A stretch of DNA of 64,000 nucleotides from Globodera rostochiensis (GCA_018350325.1 JAEVLN010000004.1:806001-870000); one strand, 5' to 3'; positions 22,624 to 35,989 are shown, counted from the first letter of the stretch. Notes: generated by a model from the sequence alone, not told the origin. A program made the numbers and translations.

Positions 22624-25600
22624 TTATTCGCTGTCGCTGTTGGACGGCTGTTTCTGCTGATGATGATGGGCAAACAGTTTTTGCTGAATTTGGCGACGAC
22701 GGTCCGCCGCCTCGGCAGCACCCATTCGCTCATTCATGGCCAAAGTGACCTGTGTGCGCAAGAAGCATAATTATTAAATTTAAAAATATTCGAATTCTCC
22801 GAGCAACTATTATAACTGCCTGAACGTTAAACCAAATTGAAAAAATAAAAACAAATGCATTGTATTTTACTCACCTTTTTCATTTCACGTCTGTCGCGCT
22901 CGCGTTCCTCTTGTGCCAGCCGCCATTTTTCATCCATATTGGCCACTTCGTCCGCAATATGCACAGCCTTTTACATTAAAAAAAGTCACTTTTGATTAAC
23001 AAACAAATAGAAAATAAAAAAGTACATATAATTGAAAAATATTAAACAAATAGCTAGCTAACAACAACATTATTGCTCAGTGCGGCACACACCTTTAACT
23101 GTACTCCGCCTGCTTTGGCCATTGCTCCACCGCCACCGCCTCCTTTGGCGGCCGAACCGACGCGCAGCATCAATGCTATCCGGGAGGTCTGGTTCAAAAA
23201 AAAACAAATTCCAAAAATTAATTTAAATATGTTTTGCACGGCGTCTCTCCCCAACCTGCTGTTGCTGCTGACTGACAACGGACGATCGTTCAGGCGTCAA
23301 AACTCCGTCAGCGGTCGGCTGATGCTGTTGTTGTTGCTGCCTTGTGTCCGTCGTGAGCTCAGAATCGGCTTAATACCAAAGATAACTAAAATAATGAAAA
23401 TTTAAAGCTCACCAAATTTGAGTTTTCGCTCAAATTTTTGCCGGACAAGCGGCGGCACGGCCAAATCGCTCATCGGCCCTTGCAGGGTGGCGGGAGCGGA
23501 CTAAAAAATTGAAAATCTTAAAAAAATAGACTCCTTCAATTTTCTTAACAAAAACAGCGTGAAAAAAAAACACCGGCCTGCAACGATTCGACCATCAGCC
23601 GATCAAAGTCGCGCATAAAGTCCTCATCCTCCGGCAGTGTCTGCTTTTGTTGGGTGTGAACACAAATGTGCTGCTCCTCCTCCTCGGCGGCATCATCACC
23701 AATCGCTTCATCCTCCGAATTGTCCTCCTCCTCCTCCTCATCATCCTCCTCTTCTTCATCTTCATCACTGAAATTGTCTGTTGGCGACGTGACAAAATTA
23801 AATTGACCCTTATGAAAAATGGACCCTCCCCTTATAAAAAAAACCAAAATCCGTAAAATACTACATTTTTTAGACCTTTCTTCATCCTCTTCCTCCTCGT
23901 CCGACAGTGCGTCGTTGTCGTCCTCCTCCTCTTCTTCTTCCTCTTCCTCATCTTCACCTTCTTCTTCATCCTCTTCCGTAATTTGTCCCAACCTCCGCTG
24001 TTCATCACCATCATCCACCCCTTTGGCGGCTGCGCGTGCAGCGGCTGAACGCATTCCCACCAACACCTCTTCAACCTGAAAATGATTTTAAAAATCCCCC
24101 ATTTTTTTTGTCGACGACACAGGACTAAAGAAAATGGGCAATTCTAAAATTCTGGTCTTGCAATTTACTCAACCTTGGCCTTATAGAACTGTTCCACATC
24201 GGACACCCGTTCACGCGCCTCCGCTAACCCTTTTGGGAACTGCTCGCCTTTGCGCCATGTTCTCAACAGGTCATCCACCAAATTCTCCACGTCCTCCGGA
24301 AACTCGTCCAAAGCTTCGACATGCTCGGACCATGCCTCGCGAGTTTCATGGTCTGTGAAAGCACTCGACAAATTTATTAGGGAAAGGTTAAAAAATGAAC
24401 ACTGTATATGAATGATCTGCCAGCGTTAAAGGCAATGCCAAAATATTCCATAAAATAATATTTTCTTCATTTTAACCTAATTTTAAAGAATATTTTACAA
24501 AGATTGCCCCCTCCCCCACCCTCACAAAATCTGAGAAAGAAGCACAAAAAGTGGTCCATGCGTCGCTTGCTTTTTCCGCTGACAAAGAATTCGCACACAG
24601 TGTTCACCAGCTGGAGCACAAGCCGAACGCGTTGCAGACGCACCACCAAATGATCGGGCCCGTCAACGGGACATGGCACAATGGCAAAAGTGATCAGCTG
24701 GTATAAGGCCTAAAAAATGTCATAACAAAAAAGTAGATTCTATGCAATTTTTTTAAAATAAATACCTTAAAGAGGTTGGCGGTGTTGCACACATTGTAGT
24801 TGAACAGTTGGCCCAGGTAAGCCACTGAACAAATGGTGCGCTGCTGTAGACGCGTAATGTTAAGCTCCATTGATAAGCGGACGAACTCAAGCACCTTTTT
24901 GGAAAAAAATTTAAAAATAAATAATTTAAGAAATCTTTTAAATTACAATCATTGTTTCAACAAAAAAACTATTAAATAGAACAAAAAGAATATTTTTTAC
25001 ATCGTCCAACACGCGCACACCGACCCAGTCATGATGATCGGACAGGGCACTGACCAACGAAGCAAGCCTAGGCAAATCATCAAAATGGACCCGTTGTGGA
25101 TTGGCCAGGAGGCAAAGTGCAAATTCTATGGGGGTGAAAAACGCATATATTGAACTTTTTTTTTCTCATCTTCCAAAATTACTCACCAGCAAAGTGCGAG
25201 TCCGCCCAGTTCATGCGACGGAAAGTGCTGACCCGAAATTCGGTGGCCAACTGATGGCGTACAAATTCGTATTCCGGCGGTAGACGCGCGCGTGCCAATT
25301 GGGCAGCGGATGTGTGCTCGTCAGGCGGAATGACCGCAAAATAGGCATTCTCCAACAAAATCTTTAAAGGTGTTTTGGTCAGCATTGAATCAGTTAAAAT
25401 GGAATCAATAAAAAGGCCTAGACACACTATTCAGGTCGCTTTAAAAACCCATCAGAACAAAGCAAGATGGTCACCACCACGCCACTCACTCACTTTCTGT
25501 CGCGCATCCTCCACATTTGCTGATTTGTCGCGCATCACCTGCATGATAACGCTCATTTTTGCATGTGCATCCGGCGACCGATGGAGAAAAGGGCCACAAT

Positions 25601-28445
25601 TTTCAACCAACACACACAGCATGTCCACCTTGAATGGGTTGAATTGTGGGAATAGTAGAAGAAAGGAGTGCAATCAAAAGACGTCAAAATTTCGTACGAA
25701 AACGGCTATTCCTTTCATCGAATCCAGCAGATTATATACCTTTGGCCCACGCATGGACACCAGCAGCTGGCGCAGACTAGTCAGTGCCTCCGCTTTTGGC
25801 AAAATGCCAAACTTGCACTGAAAAACATAGAAATTTTTTTTTAAAATCCTTTAAAAAATCTTCTCCCACCCCATTCCTCCCCCAAACAACGGACCAATTC
25901 GGCAAGAAATGTACACAGGTGCAGCTTGGCATCCAGTCGTGCCAATGCTGTGTGCACTTCAGCGGTCACCTTTTTGCTTGGCACGCGCGCACCATCGGTG
26001 AGTTTATGGCCACTGACAATACGAAAACGAAGCAACAGCTCGTGAAGAATCTTTTGATTTAGATTTATGAAAGCAAAAGCATAAATTATGCACCTGCATT
26101 GTCAGGTCCGGATAGGCGGGCCGCACGGTAGCCAAAAAGCGGGCGTAGAAAGGCAACAAGTCAAGACGATCCACGGGAGCCTAAAATTTAATGGTTTCAA
26201 CTTTTTGTTTGTTTGTGGAGCCCCAATTATTGTTCAAACAATAAAAAGGGAAATCAAATTTTGCTTATCTAGCTAAAAGCAAATCCAAATTTGTCCAAAT
26301 TTACCTGCAAAAAGTGCAGGACCAACCGCTTTCTGTGCGCTTTGCTGCGCGCATAGTGCCGCAAAAACTCGAGCGCCGCCGCGTCAATCAGCTCCCGGTT
26401 GATGCAGTTGGGCAACCGCTCAAGCAGTTCATGCATGTGCGAAGTGGTGGCGGACAAGGACAACGACATTGATGAAGGCGATGAGCTGTGCCGCTGACGA
26501 ATGGCTGAAAAATAAACAAAAAAATGGAACATTTGGATTCTACTTCCCCGCACCTCCTACCTTCATACTGCTCCATCTCCTGTTCCGCCGTGACGGAAGT
26601 TTCTGCTGCGTCCTCCTCCAGCGATTGCTGTTGTTCAACACCAGCGCCGCCCTCTCCACTCTCTTCTTGCTGCTGCAGGCAGCTCAAATCGACATTGTCA
26701 ATTGACTCGTTGATGATGTGTTGATGCTGTAAAGGGAATAACGGGAAAGAGAAATTGCATATTGTTTAAGAAATTTGTTTGTAAATTTTATCACCCCCAA
26801 GGGAAAAGGAATGTTTTGACAGTGCAACACGCACACCTACCTCCATTGGACACTGCTGCCGTTGGGCTATCGTAGTCGCCGCCTGTTGCGGCTGCTGCTC
26901 GCCACCGCCGACGCTCTCCGCCGGCACAAACGGCGCCACGTCAGCCAACGACTCATAGAACAGCTGGGAGTGCCGGTCAGGCCACAGCTGGGCACGACCC
27001 TCGCTCAGCTCGGCACCCAAGCGCCGCGCAGCGGCCTCCTCGCGCTCGTCATCACTTGGCTCCGCCGGCATTTCGGGCGGTGCGCGACCCACACACTCGC
27101 CAAGTTCGACAGCACCAGCCGACAAACGCTCGAACTGCGCCTTAAGCGTCTCAAAGCGTTGCCGGTCGTCGGCCGAAGCGTCGCCTGAGGGGTTTTGAAG
27201 TATTGTCCAAGATCAAAAAATTTACCGCGGGTTCGCTCCTGTCGTTTGATGTGCTTGAGCAGTTTGTTCATTGCCAGCCGTGTGTTGTTGGTGTGCTCCA
27301 CCAGCCCGTCCCAGTAGTCGGTGAGCAGCTTGGCCACCACGTTGCGCTGCTCGTCGCTAAACATCTCCAAAAAGGAGGAAACGTAATCAAACTAGTATTC
27401 CAAATAATTTCAAAAAAATAACCGCACCGATGAAAGTCCTTCAGCTATGTCGATGGCAATCGTTGGTTGTCGTTGAACGATACTCAGCGGCACAATTCCG
27501 GTTATCGGGAAGAGGTTGGCACGGCAAAACGGCAGCAACAGACTGACATTGACGTGCTCCTTTGTTTAAAAACTATGCTAAAATCGTAAAAAATCGAAAT
27601 CAAAGACTTTTCTAAACCACAAAAGGCACAGTGAACTCCAAAGGGACTAAAGATTATAATAATAAAAACCTGTTTGTCAGTGTGGACCAGAAAAGACAGT
27701 ACAGCTCCGAGCAGTTGTAGGCCATCCTTTTCAAACAGTCCATGCAGCAAAAGCTCAGTGAAAAACCTGGTAAAAAAATTTGTACTAAAGAATGGAACAA
27801 AAAAAAAAAACTTCAAATCCACTCGTAATTTTGATGGGTTCTCGATCTGATCAGTCTTTTTGTTGGGCAACTGCTTACGGAATTGTGCAACCAATTGTGC
27901 CGGGAATTCTCTGTACAACGATGAGAGTTTGGCACAAAATCCGACGACTGCCTATAAAATAGTACCAAAATTTAGCATAAATCAATTTAAATTGTGAAAT
28001 TTCGGCGTCAAAAAATACAAAAAACCTCTAAATCCAAAGTTTTCAGTTTTGCTTCGCAAATGTTGGTCGCAATTTCGTCCAAATACTTGGACAGGTTCAG
28101 CCTGTCCAACTCTGGCAAAAATTGAGAGGCCGACTGGGCACCGATGTTCTTCAGCTTCTTTGTGAACGTGGTCACCTGATCATCGTTTGCTCTTTTTTTG
28201 ATACAAATTGTTTGTAAAAGAACCTTTTTCAGGGAGGAATCCAAGGAGCGTAACAGGTCCTCGTCAAGCGGTTTCGCATTTTTAAGCATCTGAACCAATT
28301 TTTGTTCCGTTCCATGTCCCAAACATCAAATTCATTCAACTCCGGCACCTATCCACCGATGCAAATTTGAATAAACCTGAATGTTTCGCTTTCGGCTCTC
28401 TGCCTGTCTCTTTATGTCTGAAACCCATTGCTCTGGTGACGTCAT
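22624..28445 (-). CDS. smg-3: UPF2/SMG-3, nonsense-mediated mRNA decay factor
   Basis: Scaffold linking UPF1 and UPF3 in NMD, mainly cytoplasmic. Many short exons collinear with UPF2. The start at 28445 reads MTSPEQWVSDIKRQAESRKR. MIF4G-1 follows (SLDSSLKKVL, LDRLNLSKYLDEIATNICEA near 28100; PSKLRVDLKF near 27830), then the linker; MIF4G-2 (LLERLPNCINRELIDAAALE near 26400); MIF4G-3 (ALARLDAKLHLC, VENCGPFLHRSPDAH near 25600, LARARLPPEYEFVRHQLATE near 25290, TICSVAYLGQLFNYNV near 24800, GKSKRRMDHFLCFFLR near 24560). An Asp/Glu-rich tract (23690-24010) precedes the UPF1-binding segment PEDEDFMRDFDRLMVESLQ (about 23590-23640) and a short Gln/His-rich tail. Exon joins not all resolved. Confidence 0.92.
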
Positions 28446-28723
28446 GTGTCGATTCCTTGAAAACCCAGAATTTAAACTAAAATCCAATTCGAGAAAACCA
28501 ATGTTTTGCGAGCCAATACAAAATGCCGGACTGAGCACGAAAACAATAACGCACTAAGGAAAATTCATGAGCAAAAACTGGATGAAAACCGACCAACTCA
28601 TTCATTCGACATGAGAACCAAGCAGCAGACTGTGTTTTGTTTTTATCATCAACAAAAAAAATAACAAAGCAAAAGGGAAAGTCCGAAAATTTCCGCATTT
28701 TTCTTCCACCGTCGTCATCGCCT

Positions 28724-29809
28724 TTATTCATTCTCCTCCGTGCGCAGTCGAGCATTTCCGTTAGTGAGCACAATGCGCAACTGCTGGGCACGCTCCACAA
28801 TTTGTTTGCGCTTCTTGCTGGACACTGCGTGGCCAATCTCGCCACAGTAGCACTTGTTCTGCATCAGCAGCACGTCCAGGTCCTGCTTGTGCAAGTGCGA
28901 GAATGAAATACTCGAAAATAGAGTCCAGTAAATGTTCAAAAAATAAGCCAAGAACAAACCCGGACCATGCCCAAAAGGACAGAAAAAAACACAAAAAATC
29001 TTATTTGGCACACAAAATTTCCGGTTTTTTTTGATGTATGCCCAGAAGCTAATGGAATATCCTGATATCCTTCTTCAGAACATGGGCTGCAACTTCTAGT
29101 TATTGGTTTTTTTTCTTGCCTATTTGAGAATTTTGAACAATGTTGAGTCCAGGGATTTCAAAGAAAAATATTCAAAAAATTGTGTCCGATGAACCCGGGG
29201 ACTCAGAAAAACTATCGTTCTAAATAAAAATGATTGTTAGGTAACAAAAGTCTGATTCGAGCATTTCAAAAAGATTCAAAAAATCGCTATTCTTTTATAA
29301 ACTTAGATTCTCATTTTATTTACTTAAGTTTGGCGAGTATTTTACCATTTTTTTTCTCGGCTCGAGATTCTTTGAGACTAAAGTAGTAGTAGCCCTGTTC
29401 AGAACTATATCACTTCCCATTTGCAAGTCTCAAAAATAGATAGAAAAACCATTTTCAGTTTGTTTTGATAGCGCATTGCATAATTCTCTAAAACCAAGCA
29501 CCCATCATGCAATGGGCAGACTGGTCCCATACATATCTAAAGGTCAAAAACTCCCCAACAAACCTTGACATTGTGCACCAGCACCTTCCTCATCCCGTTG
29601 GGCAGCATGTGACGGGTCTGTCGCGCATTGCCGTACCCAATCTTTGGCATTCGTCGTTGCCCCTTGAAGCGGCGCCGGACGCGATTGTCAATACCCTTCG
29701 GCTTGCGCCAGTTGGGCTTGACGCGGATGTAACGGTCCGATTCGTGGCGGGTGAAGCGGCGCGTACGCTTCTTCACAAGCTTCACTTTACGTCCGTTCAC
29801 TGACACCAT
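28724..29809 (-). CDS. rpl-32: 60S ribosomal protein L32 (eL32)
   Basis: Structural protein of the cytosolic large ribosomal subunit. Two exons, 29809-29564 and 28882-28724, with a 681-bp intron (GTTTGTTG...CAAGCAG). Exon 1 contains [39 protein letters not shown] and [15 protein letters not shown]; exon 2 contains [20 protein letters not shown] and ends [10 protein letters not shown], as in metazoan eL32. Length about 135 residues, standard for the family. The stop lies only 279 bp upstream of the UPF2 start on the same strand, so the two could be co-transcribed, but no trans-splice signal was verified. Confidence 0.97.
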
Positions 29810-30123
29810 TTTGATTTTAGTCGAAAATAGCGGAGCTTGGCAGTTTTAGATCTGGCAGAGGCAAATTTTTCCAAACTTTAATATGGTGTACGGACACTTC
29901 GGCGGTTTATGTAGTTGTTTAAAGGTATGGGGCATGTTTGGGCACTACAATTGGACGCTGGGATGTTTGGGCGCCAGTAAATTCTAAATCGAGGCTCGGA
30001 ATTCGCTAAATCCGAGCTCGGATTCGTGTTTATTCTCACCCTAGAAACGCTAGCTCTAGGTTTGTTTTGCAAAACCCGCTTTAAATTGTCATTTTTTATT
30101 TCTATTGAAGAATTCGTAATCAT
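29810..30123. other. Upstream region of eL32
   Basis: Includes the eL32 promoter and a copy of the AAATCCGAGCTCGGATTCGTGTT repeat phrase at about 30008-30030, shared with 17530 and 17800. No gene. Confidence 0.5.
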
Positions 30124-30626
30124 TAAGGGCGTGTAATTATATGCACATGCATATTTTTCCTGAACTGGGAACGGTCTGAAACGCACGAAAAACGTGTGCA
30201 TATTTTGGCATTTTTCAAAAATTCCTTAACAAAAATGCAATAAAAACGAAAAATCCACCCCTAAAAATTGACTTTTTTTCGCGACTAAAAATTCTGCCAC
30301 CAAAAAAAATGAAAATTTTTAAAATTCTGCTTATTTTCAAATTTTTTCTGAAATGCCTTTAATTTACATACTCTTATTACTTCAATTGGAAAATTGCCCA
30401 TTTTTTGCTATATTTTTTCATTTTATGTGCATATACATAATTACACGCCCTATGCGCATATTTCAAGATTTTGTGCATACTATTTTGTTCCGCCCTTACT
30501 CATCAGCAATTTTAACGTGTTGCATAAATTTGAAGATTTTGAGGATTATATTGAATTTGGGAAAATTCATGTGCATATTTTTTCATTTTATGTGCATACC
30601 TACCTATACATAATTACACGCCCTGG
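30124..30626. mobile_element. MITE-like element with AGGGCGTGTAATTA ends
   Basis: Left end AAGGGCGTGTAATTATATG and right end CATAATTACACGCCCTGG are inverted repeats; flanks TAATCATT and TAATCAGT match at seven of eight bases. The interior has repeated ATGTGCATATTTT words and no coding capacity. Confidence 0.7.
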
Positions 30627-30889
30627 TAATCAGTTAATAATCGATTTTTTTCCCCCGAATGCCCCCTTCCCCCGAAATTTTTCTAGATACTCGCCAATGG
30701 CGTGTGCACGTCGCATTTTATAGAATTTTTTAACGCTTTAAAAGCTGAGTTCACAATGTTTTAAATTTTATGATTCCAAGAACACTATGGGTCAAGTCAG
30801 CAGCAGAGAACCTGTACTATCTCGCTTTTCCCTTTTATCTCTAACATGTTATCTTCCTTTGGGTTCTCTCTCACCTTTTTTAACCAATA

Positions 30890-31300
30890 AAAAAGGGTAC
30901 TTTCCCGTTTTGCGACCCCCTCCCCAAATTTGCTGAAAACCATACATATATGGGGTTTTCAAGGGTGCTGCTGATCACGAATCTGACAATATTTTTAACA
31001 TCTGACAACATCTAAGATTTTGAAAAATCTATGATTTATTATTATTTTTTTTTACCATTAAACTCTTAAAACCGGTTTTTTTTATAGGTTTTCTAGGTGC
31101 TGAAAACGATGAAACAAGCAAAAATTTTAGCGGGCTCAACCTTTAAACCGGTTTTTCAACCAGTTCAAATAAAAACCATAGGGGGGCCTTTTTGGTCAAA
31201 AGTTCGTTAGGCTTAGGCCTAGGCCGTCCAGAGCTTAGGGGTTCATCTCAGGGTGGCTTAGACCTAAGCCTAACAACCCTAAGCCAGGTTGGCTTTAGGG
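30890..31300. repeat. Dispersed repeat with TTAGGCTTAGGCCTAA block
   Basis: Runs from CCCCTCCCCAAATTTGCTG through GGTTTTCAAGGGTGCTG, AAACCGGTTTT and GTTAGGCTTAGGCCTAGGCC. The same series of words occurs in inverted order at 20200-20600, so both are copies of one element. Confidence 0.65.
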
Positions 31301-32206
31301 GTAATACTGCAGAACATTGGTCCCACAAAAAAAAGGGGTTAAAGAGGGTTTTACGCAATTCTGAGAAGTACTCGGGGGTTATCGAGGTCGCTGATCGCGG
31401 ATATGATATCAGATTTATCATATGACATCATCTAATCTATGATTTCGACATCTAAGATTTTTTGAAAAAATCAACATTTTTTATTGTGTTATTCAATACG
31501 GAACGATGTTTGAATCTGTTTTTAAGCATTCAAATATGCAACGATTGTAAACAATTGTGACGAAATAGTAAGTTAGAATAGATGTTGATTTTTTATTTGC
31601 ATGTGACGTGATTTGGGATTCAATAAACGTAACATGGACCATTCCTGAAAGCATTGGTATGGCCTGCGTACATGGGCGGTGCAATTCCTGCAATTGCGGT
31701 TGTCCCTCCATATATCCATCAGTCCGTCAATCATGTGCAAAATTTCGTTGATCCATTTACCGGCACACATACAAATCATGTGGAGAATTTCTGGAAGAAT
31801 TTGAAGCAAAAGAACAAAGCGATGTCGGGAACGCAGCGTTATATGCTGCCTGGTTATATGGACGAACATATGTGGCGCCAATTTAATGGCAAAAAAACAC
31901 TTGCAGCCTTTGAAAATATCTTTGACCAAATTGCTCAATTTTATGTTGTCAATGCTTGAATTGTTATGCATATTTGCATGCTTAAAAACAGATTCAAACA
32001 TCGTTCCGTATTGAATAACACAATAAAAAATGTTGATTTTTTCAAAAAATCTTAGATGTCGAAATCATAGATTAGATGATGTCATATGATAAATCTGATA
32101 TCATATCCGCGATCAGCGACCTCGATAACCCCCGAGTACTTCTCAGAATTGCGTAAAACCCTCTTTAACCCCCTTTTTTTGTGGGACCAATGTTCTGCAG
32201 TATTAC
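31301..32206. mobile_element. Merlin-type transposon derivative with ~245-bp inverted arms
   Basis: Arms at 31301-31545 and about 31958-32206 are close reverse complements (outer end GTAATACTGCAGAACATTGG). Between them a plus-strand ORF (31654-31959) encodes the C-terminal part of an ISXO2/Merlin-like DDE transposase: VNHVQNFVDPFTGTHTNHVE with an ENFWKNLK motif carrying the likely catalytic Glu, then YMDEHMWRQFNG. The N-terminal transposase region with the first two acidic residues is missing, so it is non-autonomous. Target duplication not clear. Confidence 0.75.
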
Positions 32207-32300
32207 CGGCTTAGACCTAAGCCTAACGAACCCCAAGTCTCTACCTTTTGTGTGATTAATGGTAAAAAAAATAATAATCAGATCAGATGGCGGCTCTTTT

Positions 32301-32981
32301 ACACTTTGCCCCCACAAATTTTTTTTTTTAAACACTGGAAAAATGTGGAAAAATGTTTTTAAGGATGATTGAGGGTGTAGAACCCGAATCTGACATCCAT
32401 TTAGACCAATTCCGAACCCCTAACCCGAATTCGAACAATTTTTGAAAAATTCAATTTTTTTTTAAGTTCACAATTATTGCTCAAAATCGATCCAAATGCA
32501 CGGAAATCGCCGTTCCCTCGCCGTTTGCTGCCTCTATTCAAATTGGCCGTTCGTCATCCATCGCATCTCCTCCTTTTTCCACCTTTGCTTCTGTTCTCCA
32601 TTGGCTTGAAAGCCAAAAAGCGCTTCGGAGATGCACGATCGACGTATGATACTTATCTGCCAGAGTTTTTATGGCGAAAACAGTTCGGCAATTTTAATCT
32701 TGTGTTTTATAATTTTTGGTCCCAAGTGAGTGTTTTGTACCCATGTGAGCGTGTTCAATAAATATCGGCGAGGGAACGGCGATTTCCGTGCATTTGGATC
32801 GATTTTGAGCAATAATTGTGAATTAAAAAAAAATTGAATTTTTCAAAAATTGTTCGAATTCGGGTTAGTGGGTTCGGAATTGGTCTAAATGGATGTCAGA
32901 TTCGGGTTCTACACCCTCAATTATCCTTAAAAACATTTTTCCAGTGTTTTAAAAAAAAAAAATTTGTGGGGGGCAAAGTGT
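32301..32981. mobile_element. Second Merlin-type derivative with ~220-bp inverted arms
   Basis: Arms 32301-32524 and 32766-32981 are reverse complements (outer ACACTTTGCCCCCACAAATT; inner CGGAAATCGCCGTTCCCTCG). The loop encodes on the plus strand a short stretch RSTYDTYLPEFLWRKQFG followed by VFYNFWSQVSVLYPC, resembling the extreme C-terminus of ISXO2/Merlin transposases (compare YMDEHMWRQFNG in the neighbour). The rest of the transposase is absent. Confidence 0.65.
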
Positions 32982-33308
32982 ATACAAAGGCAAAAGCTAA
33001 GCGATTTTCGACTTAAACAAAAAGTTATGACGTCACCACGACAAAAATGGCAATTTTTGCAGGTTTTAAACCTATAACCTTTTTTTGAAAAGACGAATCG
33101 AATAGCTTTAGCTTGATCAAAGGTTCAGCATACTGAGAGCTTTTGTATGATACCAATTTTGTTTGGTTTGCTTCGGGCGCCGAATCGTGCCGGCGCCCAA
33201 TCGTGGTGCTCCGTGCAAGAATCATATTTTAAAATAAAATTAATTGTTTTTTTTGCTCTTACAAGACAAAAACGTCATTTTACATAATTCATCTTCACAT
33301 ACTTGTGC

Positions 33309-34608
33309 ATGGCTGCAATTGATTTATCGCAAGAGGTTTGTTAGTCAAAACAAAACAAAAAATCGAAAATAGAAAAATAAATCTTAAAGTTGACTTTTTT
33401 TTTCTCTTCTAATTTCAGGTCCGCCTCTATGACAACAATGCGGAGCGCGATCGCATCGACAATATGGCCGAGCTGTATGCGATGGTAAACGCACTGGAGT
33501 GTCTGGAAAAGGTGTTTAGCCGTGACTACATTCATGCCAAGGAGTACACAGCGGAGTGCTCAAAATTACTTGTCCAAATCAAGGTCTTGGTCGCAGAATT
33601 GGGGAAATTTAAAGATTTTCATTTTCAGCTGGTAAAAAAATTTGCATTGCATTATATTGAAAAGGGATTTTGAATTTTTATTTTAAGGTCGCATTGCGAT
33701 TGGTCTCAGGCGTGACAATTGAAGAGTTTGCACGCACTTATCACATACAATGTCCGGCAGCTTTGGAGCGAATTCGCGAGGTTAAAACTTAGAAAATTCC
33801 TAGGACCCCTAATTTACAAAGTTTGAGATTGGTACTTTACAAATTAGGACCGTCCCATTACGGTGCGTGACGACAAAGGCAATGCGCTCAAATGCATTGC
33901 GGACATTGTGGAGTTGTTTATAACGTTCCTGGACCAGTTGAAGCTGAACATCCGTGCGGTGGACGAACTGTTCCCTAATCTGAACGATTTGTACGCCTCC
34001 ATTAATGCAATGGTAGGTAGGGGGCAGACCAAGCAATTCTAGTATTTTAAGCGAGTATATTTGAAAACAATCGTTTTGGGTCCTATATGAAACATTTTTC
34101 GAGATCAACAAAAAAAAATCACTGATTTGGCATTGTGTGCTTTTAATCTGAATTTCTCCAAATTTGTTTGTTCCAGAGCACTTTGCCGGACGATTTTGAT
34201 GCTAAGCTCAAAGTGAAGGCCTGGTAAGTTTGAATTTGTTCAGAAACAAGCAAACCGAAAGGAGTTTGTTTTTTACCAAAAATTATCGGGTTTTTTAATT
34301 TATCAAATTATTTTTGATGCCCTCGATTCATTCAGGCATGATAAGCTCCACGGAATGGCTGCCCATGAGGAAATTTCGGACGAGGTTGCACGCCAGGTGT
34401 CCTTTTACGAGCCAGGCTGATTCAGTTTTCAAAAATATTAAAGGGAATAAATTAAGAACAAATGCTGAAATTTTAGAGCAATTTTCTAAGCACAATTTTA
34501 AACCAGATTTCAATTTGCGTTTTTATTTTCTGTGTGTTAAATTTTCAGATGATTTTTGAGCTTGAAACGGCCTACAATGCATTCCAGCGCTTTTTGCGAA
34601 GCACTTAA
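33309..34608 (+). CDS. vps-28: VPS28, ESCRT-I subunit
   Basis: ESCRT-I subunit for endosomal sorting into multivesicular bodies. Seven exons: 33309-33335, 33419-33583, 33688-33780, 33848-34012, 34177-34223, 34336-34396, 34549-34608, with phases agreeing. N-terminal region: VRLYDNNAERDRIDNMAELY and EYTAECSKLLVQIK (TSG101/VPS37-binding core); exon 3 TIEEFARTYHIQCPAALERI; exon 4 the C-terminal four-helix domain with DDKGNALKCIADIVELFITF and VDELFPNLNDLYASINAM; last exon MIFELETAYNAFQRFLRS. About 200 residues, normal for the family. Confidence 0.95.
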
Positions 34609-35404
34609 GCCGGAAAAGTGAAGCACAGTAATTTTTTCATCAAATGGCACAAATCATAAATAGGATTTGCTCTATTTCAAGAGGATCAAGTATCTTCACA
34701 ATTACCTTTGAACCCTATAAATATGAATGACAGAACCAGAATTTTTATTTAATTTGATTGTACATTTAAATGTTATATATCTTAGAATAAAAAGGGGTTT
34801 CGTCTCAAAAAAAAATCTCGCGCCAGCGCGCGGAAGGCGCGCCTAGAAGTCATTACTGAAGCAACTTTTTGTCGCGCATTAAGAAAACTATAGACTTAGT
34901 ACGGTGAATGAGTGAGGCCCTGGAAGTAGATTTTACCGTTACGAAATTTTTCCTTTTTGCCCAGACCAAAAAATGTTTGCTGGGAGGAAACTTGGCAGTG
35001 TTTGGGACACGTTTGTAAGTGATCACTTTTTGATCAGAGTAATACCCTGGACTAGAAATTTCTCAAAATGGTTGGTTCGGAGGGTTGAATTTTGTCATTT
35101 GTCCCTAACTTTTTTTGCTTTGACGGCACTTAGCGATCTTTTGCATTCTGGTAAATTTTTGCACGCTGTTTCTAATGGTCTACTGTGTGCTGCACAGGTT
35201 TTGGCGTTTTGCACTAGGCGCGTTTGAAATTTTGCCCATAACTTTTTGGGGATTCAATTTATCGGAATATTGAAGGCCCACTTTCAAAACTCAATTTTTC
35301 AAGAGCCTTCGAATGATGTACAGTCATGGTCATATGTTTATGGTCAAATTTTAAATTGAACAAATCAATATTTCGTGTGGCCCAAAATCCAAACAAAAAT
35401 TCAT
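34609..35404. other. Non-coding spacer
   Basis: Downstream of VPS28. Contains AATAAA at about 34786 and a short GC palindrome CGCGCCAGCGCGCGGAAGGCGCGCC near 34817. No gene. Confidence 0.5.
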
Positions 35405-35645
35405 GCAGGCATAACTTTTGATACTGATCAAAAAAGCTAATTAGACCAAGTTTCTACAACACCTCCTCCATAGAGATCCGAAGACCATAAAATATACTGA
35501 AAATTGGTTTAAATTTACGGGAAAAATCTTCGAGGGCTTAGAAAAATTTTTTGAGAAAAATCAATTTGGTGAATGAATAGCCCACAAAATCCTCTACAAA
35601 ACCCAAAAAATCGCTAAGCTCTAACTCGTTTCTCCGATGAGCAAA
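35405..35645 (+). repeat. Dispersed repeat, copy 1 of a direct pair
   Basis: About 240 bp (TACTGATCAAAAAAGCTAATTAGA to CGATGAGC) that recurs in the same orientation at 48427-48665 with scattered differences. Non-coding. Confidence 0.75.
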
Positions 35646-35989
35646 GGGTGCTTTCACAACCTTAGTGGGTGACCGTCTGCGCATATTTATTGTGTTGGAA
35701 AAAATTTCCTGATTATTTAAAAATATGCTAATTCGAATTTTGGATTTTTCACTTTTTTCCCAGCAAATTTGGGTGGATATTTGAAAAATTCATACCTATC
35801 TTCGTTCGAACTTGATTGATGTTCATTATTTTTATATCATAAAATGCAGAAAAACCGCAGCAATTTTTATTTTAATGAACTATTCTTTTATTTTCGAAAT
35901 CAAAAAGCTGTAGTCTATTTGTGCAAAAAATTAATTTTTCACAAAAAAATGCATAACAATTTTTGGAATAGGTATTTTCAAAAAAAAAC

